Shown: one piece after another, positions 1 through 7,257 of the stretch
Numbering within the stretch: the stretch's first letter is position 1
How the letters are laid out: every line of letters starts with the position of its first letter
Notes under the pieces: generated by a model
Databases searched by the model: none
The model's input: the letters and a program-made list of their open reading frames with translations, nothing else
What the model was told of the DNA's origin: nothing
Translations under genes and position numbers: made by a program
DNA from: Candidatus Parabacteroides intestinavium
GTDB taxonomy: Bacteria; Bacteroidota; Bacteroidia; Bacteroidales; Tannerellaceae
DNA: 13,545 bases
Reading direction: 5' to 3'
Assembly: GCA_019118725.1 (NCBI GenBank)
Contig: DWYO01000011.1
Location: forward strand, 1 to 13,545

Positions 1-53
1 AGAACGATTTTAGAATAGTAAATCAGTGTTTTAGTGTTCTTTAAACTTAAGAA

Positions 54-86
54 TTGGTTTTCTATTGGTCAAATCCATTACTTTTG
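54..86 (+). promoter_or_regulatory. Bacteroidetes-type promoter of the outer-membrane receptor gene
   Basis: TACTTTTG at 79-86 matches the Bacteroidetes -7 consensus TAnnTTTG exactly. A TTG at 54-56, inside GAATTGG, sits 22 bases upstream and could be the -33 element. The start of transcription would fall near 92-96, leaving a leader of about 45 bases before the ATG at 140. The gyrB promoter has the same AATTG, 22-base gap and TAnnTTTG layout. The match is seen directly; activity is inferred. Confidence 0.6.
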
Positions 87-95
87 TGACGCAAA

Positions 96-124
96 CAGAC
101 TTAATTTATAACTATCAGACTTAA
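96..124 (+). repeat. Direct repeat CAGACTTAA in the 5' leader
   Basis: CAGACTTAA occurs at 96-104 and again at 116-124, a spacing of 20 bases. Both copies lie between the predicted transcription start and the ATG at 140. A third copy, in the same orientation relative to its downstream gene, lies at 13457-13465 ahead of the minus-strand gene at 12894-13400. It could be a protein or antisense binding site, or AT-rich coincidence; nothing in the sequence decides this. Confidence 0.4.
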
Positions 125-139
125 AAATGTGTTGATGAA

Positions 140-2614
140 ATGAGATGTAAATTGTTCGCCTTAGTGTGTTTGGTGCTATTAGCCCTACCAATGAATGCAC
201 AGACCAACAAGGGTGATTTTGTAGTGAAAGGGCAAGTATTAGATTCGTTGAGCCGTGAAACGGTCCCTTATGCGGCAATCAATTTTGCGTTGGCCAGTGC
301 CCCGCAAAAATCGGTTGCATTGCTGGCTTGTGATTTAGACGGCCTCTTTGAGGTCAGCTTGGAAAAGCCGGGGAAATATATCGTCACGCTTCAATCGTTA
401 GGCAAAAAGACAACTTCGAAAACATTCGTATTAGGCAATCAAAAGACACTTGATTTAGGAGAATTGCTGATGCGCGATGATAGCGAAGTCCTGAACGAAG
501 TAACGGTAACGGCACAAAAGAAAATGGTAAAAGTAGAAATGGACAAGCTGACCTACAGCTTGGACGAAGACCCCGAAGCGCAAACCAGCAATACGTTGGA
601 TATGTTGCGCAAGGTGCCGATGATTACCGTAGATGGCAATGACGAAATCCAGCTTCAAGGTTCGACCAACTTCAAGATCTATGTCAACGGTAAGCCGTCC
701 AACATGATGAACAACAATCCGGCCGATGTCTTGAAAAGTATGCCGGCAAGCTCCATCAAAGATATTGAAGTCATCACCGACCCGGGTGCCAAATATGACG
801 CGGAAGGTGTAGGGGGCATCATCAACATCATTACGACAAAGAATGCATTAGAAGGGTATACCGCATCTTTGAATGCCGATGCCAGTGTATTAGGCCGAAT
901 GGGTGCCGGCGCTTATGTATCTGCCAAAATCGGGAAGTTCGGTATCACCGGAAACTACAAATACAATCACGAAAATTCTCCTTGGAACGAGTCCTCATCG
1001 GTTCGTGAGACATACGGATCGGATACCAATATGCGTACGCTTTTATCGCAAGAGGGACGAAGCAAACGCCAAGGCCCGTTCCAATTCGGATATATTGAGG
1101 GCAGCTACGAAATCGACTCGTTGAACCTGTTGAGTGTAGGCTTGAACCTGTTCCGAGGCGAAGCAACCAACAAGACCGAATATGGCGTAAATATGATGCA
1201 GGGAGATGACCTTACAGACTTCGCCTATGGTTTTGATCGCCAAAGCCGTTCGACTTCGGTATTCGGTTCGACCGATGTCAATGTAGATTACCAGCACTCC
1301 ACGCACCGGAAGGATGAATTACTGACCTTCTCGTATCGTTTCAGCCATACCCCGAACGATAACGAAAGCTATACGGACCTTTATAATATGGAAGGGACCT
1401 ATGAGCAGGATGACCTTTATCCGCGTTGGGACATCAACGATGCGGCTTCCGTAGAACATACGGCACAAATCGACTATACCACCCCGCTCTGGGAAGGCCA
1501 TACTATAGAAGCCGGAGCCAAATACATCTTCCGTCGAAGCGATAGTGAAACGTTACGTCAATATCAGGATTCGGTAACGGGAGATTGGAATGCCGAGTAT
1601 GATGCGAATAGCGACTTCCAGCACAACCAGCATATCTATTCCGCGTATTTAGGGTATACGGTGAATATCGGAAAGTTCGGCATCAAGGCCGGTGCCCGTG
1701 CTGAAGGCACCTCGTTGAATGCCAACTTCGCTTACGCTCCGGATATGAACTTCAGCACCAATTATTTCAATGTAGTACCGAATATTACCTTGTCTTACAA
1801 GATTGACATGGCACAACAGATCCGTTTGGGCTATAACATGCGTATCCGTCGTCCGAGCATCTGGAACTTAAACCCGTATGTAGATACTACCGACCCGGAA
1901 AACATCAGCTTTGGTAATCCGAATCTGGATCCGGAAAAGAGTAATCGCCTGAGTTTGAACTATAGCTATTTCAATACGAAGTTCAACATGAACGCCAACC
2001 TGACCTACCGCTTTGAAAATAACGGTATCGAAGAGATTGTGCGTATGAACAACAACATATCAGAAACGACCTACGACAACATCGGTAAAAGCAAGAATGT
2101 AGGTTTCTCTCTGTATTTGAGCTATACGCCTATCGAACTTTTGCGCATCATCTTCAACGGAGGTGCCAACTATTCCGACATGAGCAGCAATGAGGAAGGA
2201 TTGAGCAATTCCGGATTTAGCGGACGTATGTTTACCGGATTACAATTCACCTTACCGAAAGACTGGCGCGTGGATGTCCGTGGAGGGTACTTCTCCCCGC
2301 GTATCTCTTTGCAAGGAAGCCGTTCGCCGATGTACTTCACCGACTTTGCGGTTAACAAAAGCTTCCTGAACAAGAAACTGACGGTATCTCTGACCTGCCG
2401 CAATCCGTTCTGGAAAGATATCAAGATGGAAAGCACGACCGAAGACCCTGCGTTTCACATGGTCAGCACCAACTACATGCGTGCACGTGATTTCCGTATA
2501 AGTGTAACCTACCGATTCGGTACGCTGAAGAGTGCCATCAAGAAGGTAACACGAGGCATACGTAATGATGACGGAGGTGATAATGGCGGAAACCAGGGAG
2601 GTGGCATGATGTAA
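140..2614 (+). CDS. TonB-receptor-like outer-membrane beta-barrel family protein
   Basis: Probable outer-membrane transporter or receptor of the Bacteroidetes 'outer membrane protein beta-barrel family', 824 residues. Residues 1-20 form a signal peptide (basic start, hydrophobic core, ALPMNA), with probable signal peptidase I cleavage before Gln21. Residues about 27-110 resemble a carboxypeptidase regulatory-like domain. About 145-235 is a TonB plug domain (LDMLRKVPMITVDG, then IEVITDPGAKYDAEGVGGII). The rest is a large aromatic-rich beta barrel ending near VTYRFG, then a basic stretch and a Gly/Asp/Asn-rich tail that this family often carries. No TonB box, SusD partner or glycan enzyme is nearby, so this is not recognisably a polysaccharide locus and the substrate is unknown. 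The ATG at 140 is the first in-frame start giving a full signal peptide; ATGs at 127 and 135 run straight into stops. It has its own promoter at 54-86. Confidence 0.88.
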   Translation: MRCKLFALVCLVLLALPMNAQTNKGDFVVKGQVLDSLSRETVPYAAINFALASAPQKSVALLACDLDGLFEVSLEKPGKYIVTLQSLGKKTTSKTFVLGNQKTLDLGELLMRDDSEVLNEVTVTAQKKMVKVEMDKLTYSLDEDPEAQTSNTLDMLRKVPMITVDGNDEIQLQGSTNFKIYVNGKPSNMMNNNPADVLKSMPASSIKDIEVITDPGAKYDAEGVGGIINIITTKNALEGYTASLNADASVLGRMGAGAYVSAKIGKFGITGNYKYNHENSPWNESSSVRETYGSDTNMRTLLSQEGRSKRQGPFQFGYIEGSYEIDSLNLLSVGLNLFRGEATNKTEYGVNMMQGDDLTDFAYGFDRQSRSTSVFGSTDVNVDYQHSTHRKDELLTFSYRFSHTPNDNESYTDLYNMEGTYEQDDLYPRWDINDAASVEHTAQIDYTTPLWEGHTIEAGAKYIFRRSDSETLRQYQDSVTGDWNAEYDANSDFQHNQHIYSAYLGYTVNIGKFGIKAGARAEGTSLNANFAYAPDMNFSTNYFNVVPNITLSYKIDMAQQIRLGYNMRIRRPSIWNLNPYVDTTDPENISFGNPNLDPEKSNRLSLNYSYFNTKFNMNANLTYRFENNGIEEIVRMNNNISETTYDNIGKSKNVGFSLYLSYTPIELLRIIFNGGANYSDMSSNEEGLSNSGFSGRMFTGLQFTLPKDWRVDVRGGYFSPRISLQGSRSPMYFTDFAVNKSFLNKKLTVSLTCRNPFWKDIKMESTTEDPAFHMVSTNYMRARDFRISVTYRFGTLKSAIKKVTRGIRNDDGGDNGGNQGGGMM

Positions 2615-2646
2615 GCCGACCGAGTGATAATCTCACAAGAAATTAT

Positions 2647-2654
2647 TATCTTTG
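2647..2654 (+). promoter_or_regulatory. -7 promoter element of the uridine kinase gene
   Basis: TATCTTTG is an exact match to TAnnTTTG, placed 33 bases after the stop of the receptor gene. No good -33 TTTG is visible 19-22 bases upstream. Transcription from this element would begin at about 2659-2662, after the first possible ATG (2656) and before the ATG at 2674. It therefore bears on the choice of the udk start. A small inverted repeat (GATAAT 2626-2631, ATTATC 2645-2650) overlaps it. Confidence 0.55.
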
Positions 2655-2673
2655 CATGGTAATAAATAAAAGT

Positions 2674-3297
2674 ATGATTATTATAGGTATTGCTGGAGGA
2701 ACCGGGTCGGGAAAAACGACCGTAGTCCGTAAAATCATAGATAGTTTGCAACCGGGAGAAGTCGTACTTCTCCCGCAGGACTCTTATTATAAAGATAGCA
2801 GCCATGTGCCAGCCGAGCTGAGGCAACAAATCAACTTCGACCATCCGGATGCGTTTGACTGGCCTTTGTTGCTGAAGCACATCCAAATGCTGAAGACGGG
2901 AAAGCCTATCGACCAGCCGGTATATTACTTTCAGACCTGCTCACGCCTGAAAGAGACAATCCACATCGAGCCGCGTCCGGTGATTATCATCGAAGGGATT
3001 ATGGCGTTATGGGATAAATCGCTCCGTGATATGATGGACTTGAAGCTTTTCGTGGACGCCGACCCGGACGAACGCCTGATACGGGTCATCCAGCGGGATG
3101 TCGTAGAACGCGGACGGACCGCCGAGGCCGTAATGGAACGTTACACCCGCGTACTCAAGCCGATGCACCAGCAATTCATCGAGCCGACCAAGCGTTTTGC
3201 AGACCTTATCATTCCCGAAGGCGGGAATAATGAGATAGCAATCCATATCCTCAAAATGTATATCGAAAAACACCTTCACCACAAGGTCAATCTCTAA
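2674..3297 (+). CDS. udk: Uridine kinase (uridine/cytidine salvage)
   Basis: Cytosolic P-loop kinase that phosphorylates uridine or cytidine to UMP or CMP in pyrimidine salvage. From the chosen start it has 207 residues, close to the usual bacterial length. The Walker A loop GGTGSGKTT is at residues 8-16. The nucleoside-binding region includes PQDSYYKD (34-41) and FDHPDAFDW (55-63), then VIIIEGIMAL (103-112). The basic lid RDVVERGRT is at 141-149, and the C-terminal part has MHQQFIEPTKRFAD. The frame opens at an ATG at 2656, but a perfect -7 box ends at 2654, so that ATG would lie at or before the transcription start. The ATG at 2674 also begins right at the family's usual MIIIGIAGG. I therefore prefer 2674, while 2656 stays possible. 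The gene is 59 bases after the receptor gene and appears to be transcribed on its own. Confidence 0.93.
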   Translation: MIIIGIAGGTGSGKTTVVRKIIDSLQPGEVVLLPQDSYYKDSSHVPAELRQQINFDHPDAFDWPLLLKHIQMLKTGKPIDQPVYYFQTCSRLKETIHIEPRPVIIIEGIMALWDKSLRDMMDLKLFVDADPDERLIRVIQRDVVERGRTAEAVMERYTRVLKPMHQQFIEPTKRFADLIIPEGGNNEIAIHILKMYIEKHLHHKVNL

Positions 3298-3310
3298 TCA
3301 TAAGCTCAAA

Positions 3311-3398
3311 AAAATTCATGCCTGACTTCGCCAGCGTTCATGCCTAACTTCGGAAGAAAACATAGGCATCTTTCCCGGCAAAGATAGGCATGAATTTT
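3311..3398. repeat. Phased 22-base repeat array A, four TGCCTA/TAGGCA hexamers with dyad symmetry
   Basis: Hexamers TGCCTG (3319), TGCCTA (3341), TAGGCA (3363) and TAGGCA (3385) begin at exact 22-base steps and are separated by 16-base spacers. The first two point one way and the last two the other, so the whole block is symmetric about 3354-3355. The outer arms AAAATTCATGCCT (3311-3323) and AGGCATGAATTTT (3386-3398) form a perfect 13-base inverted repeat. The spacer at 3369-3384 is itself a near-palindrome (TCTTT and AAAGA arms). The block starts 14 bases after the udk stop and ends before the gyrB promoter. No T-tract follows, so it is not a textbook terminator. A related array lies at 12764-12851. 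The rest of this 246-base intergenic region holds only the gyrB promoter and leader. Confidence 0.85.
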
Positions 3399-3456
3399 CC
3401 CTACCCTCCGGAAAGGAGTAAAACAGCCCTTAAAATCCTGCAAAATAGTTAAGGAA

Positions 3457-3489
3457 TTGCCTCTATCTCGATAATTCTTCGTATATTTG
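3457..3489 (+). promoter_or_regulatory. Bacteroidetes-type promoter of gyrB
   Basis: TATATTTG at 3482-3489 matches TAnnTTTG exactly. TTG at 3457-3459, inside GGAATTGC, lies 22 bases upstream as a candidate -33 element, the same arrangement as the promoter at 54-86. The predicted transcription start is near 3495-3499, giving a leader of about 45-50 bases to the ATG at 3544. Because the downstream genes follow with very short gaps, this promoter probably drives all four genes to 8683. Confidence 0.6.
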
Positions 3490-3543
3490 TTAGCTTATTT
3501 GAGAAAAAGAAGAATATAACGGACTAAAACAAAAAATAGACTC

Positions 3544-5499
3544 ATGAGTGAAGAAATTAAGAATACGTCTTCAGACTACTCTGCGGATAGTATTCAAGTA
3601 CTTGAAGGATTAGAAGCGGTACGCAAAAGACCGGCAATGTACATTGGCGATATTAGTGAAAAGGGTCTCCACCATCTGGTATATGAAGTTGTTGATAACT
3701 CTATCGATGAGGCACTGGCCGGATATTGTACAATGGTCGATGTAGTAATCAACGAAGATAATTCAATTGTCGTAACGGATAATGGTCGAGGCATTCCGGT
3801 TGATATTCATGAGAAAGAGGGAAAATCCGCGCTGGAAGTCGTATTGACGGTTCTGCACGCCGGAGGTAAATTCGACAAGGGGACCTATAAGGTATCCGGA
3901 GGTTTGCATGGCGTAGGCGTTTCATGTGTGAACGCACTTTCCACCTACCTGAAAGCGGAGGTACGCCGTAACGGGCATGTCTACATGCAAGAGTTCTCTT
4001 GCGGAAAGCCTCTGCATGACGTGCAAATTGTAGGAGATTCTGACACAACCGGAACCACGATTACCTTCAAGCCGGATGGAAGCATCTTTACCGTAACCGA
4101 ATACAAATACGATATATTGGCGACCCGCTTGCGCGAGTTGGCATTCCTGAATGCAGGCATCACCCTGCGCCTGACCGACAAACGTGTGGCCAAGGAAGAT
4201 GGCTCCTATAAGTCTGAGACCTTCCATTCCGAGAAAGGGCTGATGGAATTTGTCGAATACATAGACCGCTCGAAAGAGAAACTGATTCCGGATGTCATTC
4301 ATATCGTTACCGAGAAACAAGGTATCCCTGTTGAGGTGGCTATGACCTACAATACCTCGTATAACGAAAGTGTATTTTCTTATGTCAATGATATCAACAC
4401 CATCGAGGGTGGAACGCATGTAGCGGGATTCCGCCGTGGTCTGACCCGTACGTTGAAAAAATATGCTGAAGACTCCAAATTGCTGGAGAAGGCGAAGGTG
4501 GAAATTCAAGGAGATGACTTCCGCGAAGGACTTACGGCCGTTATCTCTATCAAGGTGGCTGAACCTCAATTCGAGGGACAGACCAAGACCAAATTGGGGA
4601 ACAATGAAGTCACCGGAGCGGTAGACCAAGCCGTAGGAGAAGCCTTGGGCTATTATTTAGAAGAGCATCCCAAAGAGGCGAAAACCATCGTAGAGAAAGT
4701 AATCCTTGCGGCTTCCGCACGCCAGGCGGCCCGGAAAGCCAGAGAGCAGGTACTCCGTAAATCCCCGATGACAGGTGGCGGTCTTCCCGGAAAGCTGGCC
4801 GATTGCCAATCGAAAGATGCTTCTATATGCGAGTTGTTCCTGGTCGAGGGAGACTCAGCAGGTGGTACCGCTAAACAAGGACGCGATAGCAAATTCCAGG
4901 CTATCCTGCCTCTACGTGGTAAGATCCTGAATGTGGAAAAAGCCATGGAGCATAAGGTGTTTGAGAGCGAAGAGATTCAGAACATATTCCGCGCTATGGG
5001 CGTAACGGTGGGTACGGAAGAAGACCCGAAAGCATTGAACATGGACAAGTTACGTTACCACAAGGTGATCATCATGACCGATGCGGATGTAGACGGAAGC
5101 CATATCGCCACATTGATCCTGACTTTCTTCTTCCGCCGGATGCGCGCGTTGATAGAAAATGGGTATGTCTATCTGGCTACACCGCCTCTGTATCTGTGCA
5201 AGAAAGGTAAAGTAGAGGAATATTGCTGGACCGACCAGCAACGCCAGGCGTTCATCATGAAATATGGCGGAGGTGATGAAAAGCAGATTACGACACAACG
5301 CTACAAAGGTTTGGGTGAGATGAGCGATCATCAACTCTGGGAAACGACCATGAACCCGGAAAACCGTACCTTGAAGCAGATTACCATAGATAATGCGGCT
5401 GAAGCTGATCAGATTTTCTCTATGCTGATGGGCGAGGATGTAGGTCCACGCCGTGAGTTTATCGAAGAGAATGCCACTTATGCTAACATTGATGCATAA
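3544..5499 (+). CDS. gyrB: DNA gyrase subunit B
   Basis: ATPase and TOPRIM subunit of DNA gyrase, which with GyrA introduces negative supercoils using ATP. The protein has 651 residues, the compact form normal for Bacteroidetes; the E. coli enzyme (804) has an extra insert. The GHKL ATPase domain shows EVVDNSIDEALAG (48-60, with catalytic Glu48 and Mg-binding Asn52), DNGRGIP (79-85) and SGGLHGVG (118-125). The transducer domain carries QTKTKLGN (346-353). The TOPRIM domain has EGDSAGG (435-441) and DADVDGSH (513-520), giving the acidic metal-binding residues Glu435, Asp513 and Asp515. The C-terminal RYKGLGEM (586-593) contacts GyrA. The ATG at 3544 gives the expected N-terminus. The next gene starts 6 bases after the stop, so gyrB seems to be co-transcribed with three metabolic genes. 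Confidence 0.98.
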   Translation: MSEEIKNTSSDYSADSIQVLEGLEAVRKRPAMYIGDISEKGLHHLVYEVVDNSIDEALAGYCTMVDVVINEDNSIVVTDNGRGIPVDIHEKEGKSALEVVLTVLHAGGKFDKGTYKVSGGLHGVGVSCVNALSTYLKAEVRRNGHVYMQEFSCGKPLHDVQIVGDSDTTGTTITFKPDGSIFTVTEYKYDILATRLRELAFLNAGITLRLTDKRVAKEDGSYKSETFHSEKGLMEFVEYIDRSKEKLIPDVIHIVTEKQGIPVEVAMTYNTSYNESVFSYVNDINTIEGGTHVAGFRRGLTRTLKKYAEDSKLLEKAKVEIQGDDFREGLTAVISIKVAEPQFEGQTKTKLGNNEVTGAVDQAVGEALGYYLEEHPKEAKTIVEKVILAASARQAARKAREQVLRKSPMTGGGLPGKLADCQSKDASICELFLVEGDSAGGTAKQGRDSKFQAILPLRGKILNVEKAMEHKVFESEEIQNIFRAMGVTVGTEEDPKALNMDKLRYHKVIIMTDADVDGSHIATLILTFFFRRMRALIENGYVYLATPPLYLCKKGKVEEYCWTDQQRQAFIMKYGGGDEKQITTQRYKGLGEMSDHQLWETTMNPENRTLKQITIDNAAEADQIFSMLMGEDVGPRREFIEENATYANIDA

Positions 5500-5505
5500 T
5501 TGAGA

Positions 5506-7233
5506 ATGATATCCTCTTTTCACATAAAAGATTTATTCCAAGAGGTGGATTCTTTCCGGAGCGGGAAGGAATCCCCTCTAATTGGGATCTCGGCCAACCG
5601 CAAGGAGGGACAAGCGTGTGTTGCCGAGACCTATATACAAGCCGTCCTTCGAGCCGGAGGAGCACCTATCATCATCCCGGCCATAACGGATTGGCAATCC
5701 TTGACAACCATAGTCCACTCGATTGACGGACTTCTGATGACAGGAGGCGGGGATATCAATCCGCTATTCCTGGAAGAAGAACCTATCCCGGCCCTCCAAG
5801 AAGGAGATACATTGCGGGATGCTTTTGACTTAGCATTAATCCGTTTGGCATCTAACCGGCAAATTCCGATAATGGGTATCTGCCGGGGGCATCAAATACT
5901 GAATGTGGCTTTCGGGGGAAATATCTTACAGGATATATATACGCAAAGCGACCATCCGGTGCTCAAGCATAGCCAAAAATTGCCCCGTGAACAGGTGTCT
6001 CACTCCGTCAGACTAAATACGGGCGAGACGATTTACGTCAATTCGTTCCATCATCAGGCCATAAAGGACATCGCGCCTGAATTTATAGAAACAGCTATAG
6101 CCCCGGATGGAATAAATGAAGGTATACGTCATCAGGAAAAAAACATCTTCAGTGTGCAATGGCATCCGGAAGCGTTGGCTACCCATGAAGACAAGAATGC
6201 GCAGGCTCTTTTCAAAGCTTTTATCCGTAATGCATCGACATTCCAACAAGCCAAGCGATTGCATCACCGGATAATCTCCTTAGATTCGCATACAGATACC
6301 CCGATGATATTCCCCAAGGAATTTAATATCGGGAAGAAGGAGGGAGGCAAAGTCAATCTCTCCTTTATGGAAGAGGGACTGATTGATGCCACGTTTATGG
6401 TCGCCTATATCCCGCAGGGAGCACGTGACGAGGAATCCCTAAAGCAGGCTACAGACTATGCTATGGAACGTCTTTCCCAGGTGAAACGCCAGGAAATTCT
6501 TAATCCTACGCGCATGGGTATTGCCTATACCCCCCAAGATATAAAACGATTGAAGGAAGAAGGGAAGAAAGCCATCTGTTTGGGCGTGGAAAACGGGTAT
6601 GCCATCGGCAAAGATTTAAAAAATATAACCCGATTCAAGGAAATGGGAGTCTGTTATATCACGCTTTGCCATAACGGGGATAATGATATTTGCGATTCTG
6701 CCCGTGGAAAGGGAGAATGGAACGGATTAAGTCCTTTCGGGAAAGAGGTGGTCCGGGAGATGAACCGGTCGGGTATTATGATTGACGTTTCCCATGCTTC
6801 GGAAAAAACGTTCTATGATGTACTGGAACAGAGCGAGCATCCGATTATCGCTTCGCATTCTTCCGCACGTGCCTTGTGTGACCATCCCCGGAATCTCACG
6901 GATGATCAACTGAAGGCATTGGCAAGCAAGGGTGGTGTGGTACAACTTTGCCTGTACAAAGGTTTTATTAATCCGGAAGCCGAAAAAGCCTCTTTAAGCG
7001 ATGCGATCCGGCATATAGAGCATATTGTTGACCGGATAGGCATAGAACATATCGGTATCGGTTCGGATTTTGATGGAGATGGCGAATTAATCGGGTGTCG
7101 TTCCAGCAATGAGTTGATCAACATCACCTGCAAACTCTTAGAGCATGGATATTCAGAAGCGGATATCCGCAAAATTTGGGGAGAAAACTTCTTGCGCGTC
7201 ATGCAACATGTGCAGAAGGTTTCTTTAGGATAG
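5506..7233 (+). CDS. Fused C26 gamma-glutamyl hydrolase / M19 membrane-type dipeptidase
   Basis: Two hydrolases in one 575-residue chain. Residues about 24-240 are a class I glutamine amidotransferase-like peptidase C26 domain (PuuD/gamma-glutamyl hydrolase type). It has TGGGDINP (79-86), nucleophile Cys126 in GICRGHQ, and His220 with Glu222 in QWHPEA. Residues about 255-570 are an M19 (renal dipeptidase) domain. Its zinc-site residues are His262 and Asp264 in DSHTDTP, bridging Glu362 in VENGYA, His430 in DVSHAS, His451 in ASHSSARA and Asp521 in SDFDGDGE. No signal peptide or lipobox is seen, so it is probably cytoplasmic. By family, the first half should cleave gamma-glutamyl bonds and the second dipeptides, so one protein could complete the breakdown of gamma-glutamyl peptides; the true substrate is unknown. 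A TTG at 5500 is in frame, but the ATG at 5506 is the more usual start. It lies between gyrB and a glutaminyl cyclase gene in a tight run. Confidence 0.88.
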   Translation: MISSFHIKDLFQEVDSFRSGKESPLIGISANRKEGQACVAETYIQAVLRAGGAPIIIPAITDWQSLTTIVHSIDGLLMTGGGDINPLFLEEEPIPALQEGDTLRDAFDLALIRLASNRQIPIMGICRGHQILNVAFGGNILQDIYTQSDHPVLKHSQKLPREQVSHSVRLNTGETIYVNSFHHQAIKDIAPEFIETAIAPDGINEGIRHQEKNIFSVQWHPEALATHEDKNAQALFKAFIRNASTFQQAKRLHHRIISLDSHTDTPMIFPKEFNIGKKEGGKVNLSFMEEGLIDATFMVAYIPQGARDEESLKQATDYAMERLSQVKRQEILNPTRMGIAYTPQDIKRLKEEGKKAICLGVENGYAIGKDLKNITRFKEMGVCYITLCHNGDNDICDSARGKGEWNGLSPFGKEVVREMNRSGIMIDVSHASEKTFYDVLEQSEHPIIASHSSARALCDHPRNLTDDQLKALASKGGVVQLCLYKGFINPEAEKASLSDAIRHIEHIVDRIGIEHIGIGSDFDGDGELIGCRSSNELINITCKLLEHGYSEADIRKIWGENFLRVMQHVQKVSLG

Positions 7234-7257
7234 GAATGGATAACAAAACAAAAAACA

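Noticed and set aside
1..53. AGAAC (1-5) and GTTCT (36-40) as a terminator of an upstream gene
   Set aside because: The arms are only 5 bases with a 30-base loop, and the gene to the left is outside the window, so there is no support.
140..2614. Polysaccharide utilisation locus
   Set aside because: The barrel protein belongs to the beta-barrel family without a SusD partner, and no glycoside hydrolase, sensor or sigma/anti-sigma pair is nearby.
3311..3398. CRISPR-like array
   Set aside because: The regular 22-base step suggested it, but the constant part is only 6 bases, its orientation flips, spacers are 16 bases and partly palindromic, and no cas gene is present.
3311..3398. Simple intrinsic terminator of udk
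   Set aside because: Long arms exist, but they are 62 bases apart and the right arm is followed by CC rather than a T-tract. The strict 22-base phasing is also not explained by a terminator.
3922..4629. Minus-strand open frame of 235 codons inside gyrB
   Set aside because: It lies fully antisense to a certain gene, its translation has no recognisable domain, and long antisense frames are common against GC-balanced coding DNA.
5500..5505. TTG start for the C26-M19 protein directly after the gyrB stop
   Set aside because: It adds only two residues (MR) and an ATG follows at 5506, so ATG is preferred; neither choice changes the domains.
6521..7045. Further TGCCTA/TAGGCA hexamers inside genes
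   Set aside because: Isolated copies occur in coding DNA (for example near 6523 and 7036) at about the chance rate and without 22-base phasing, so they are not part of the array family.
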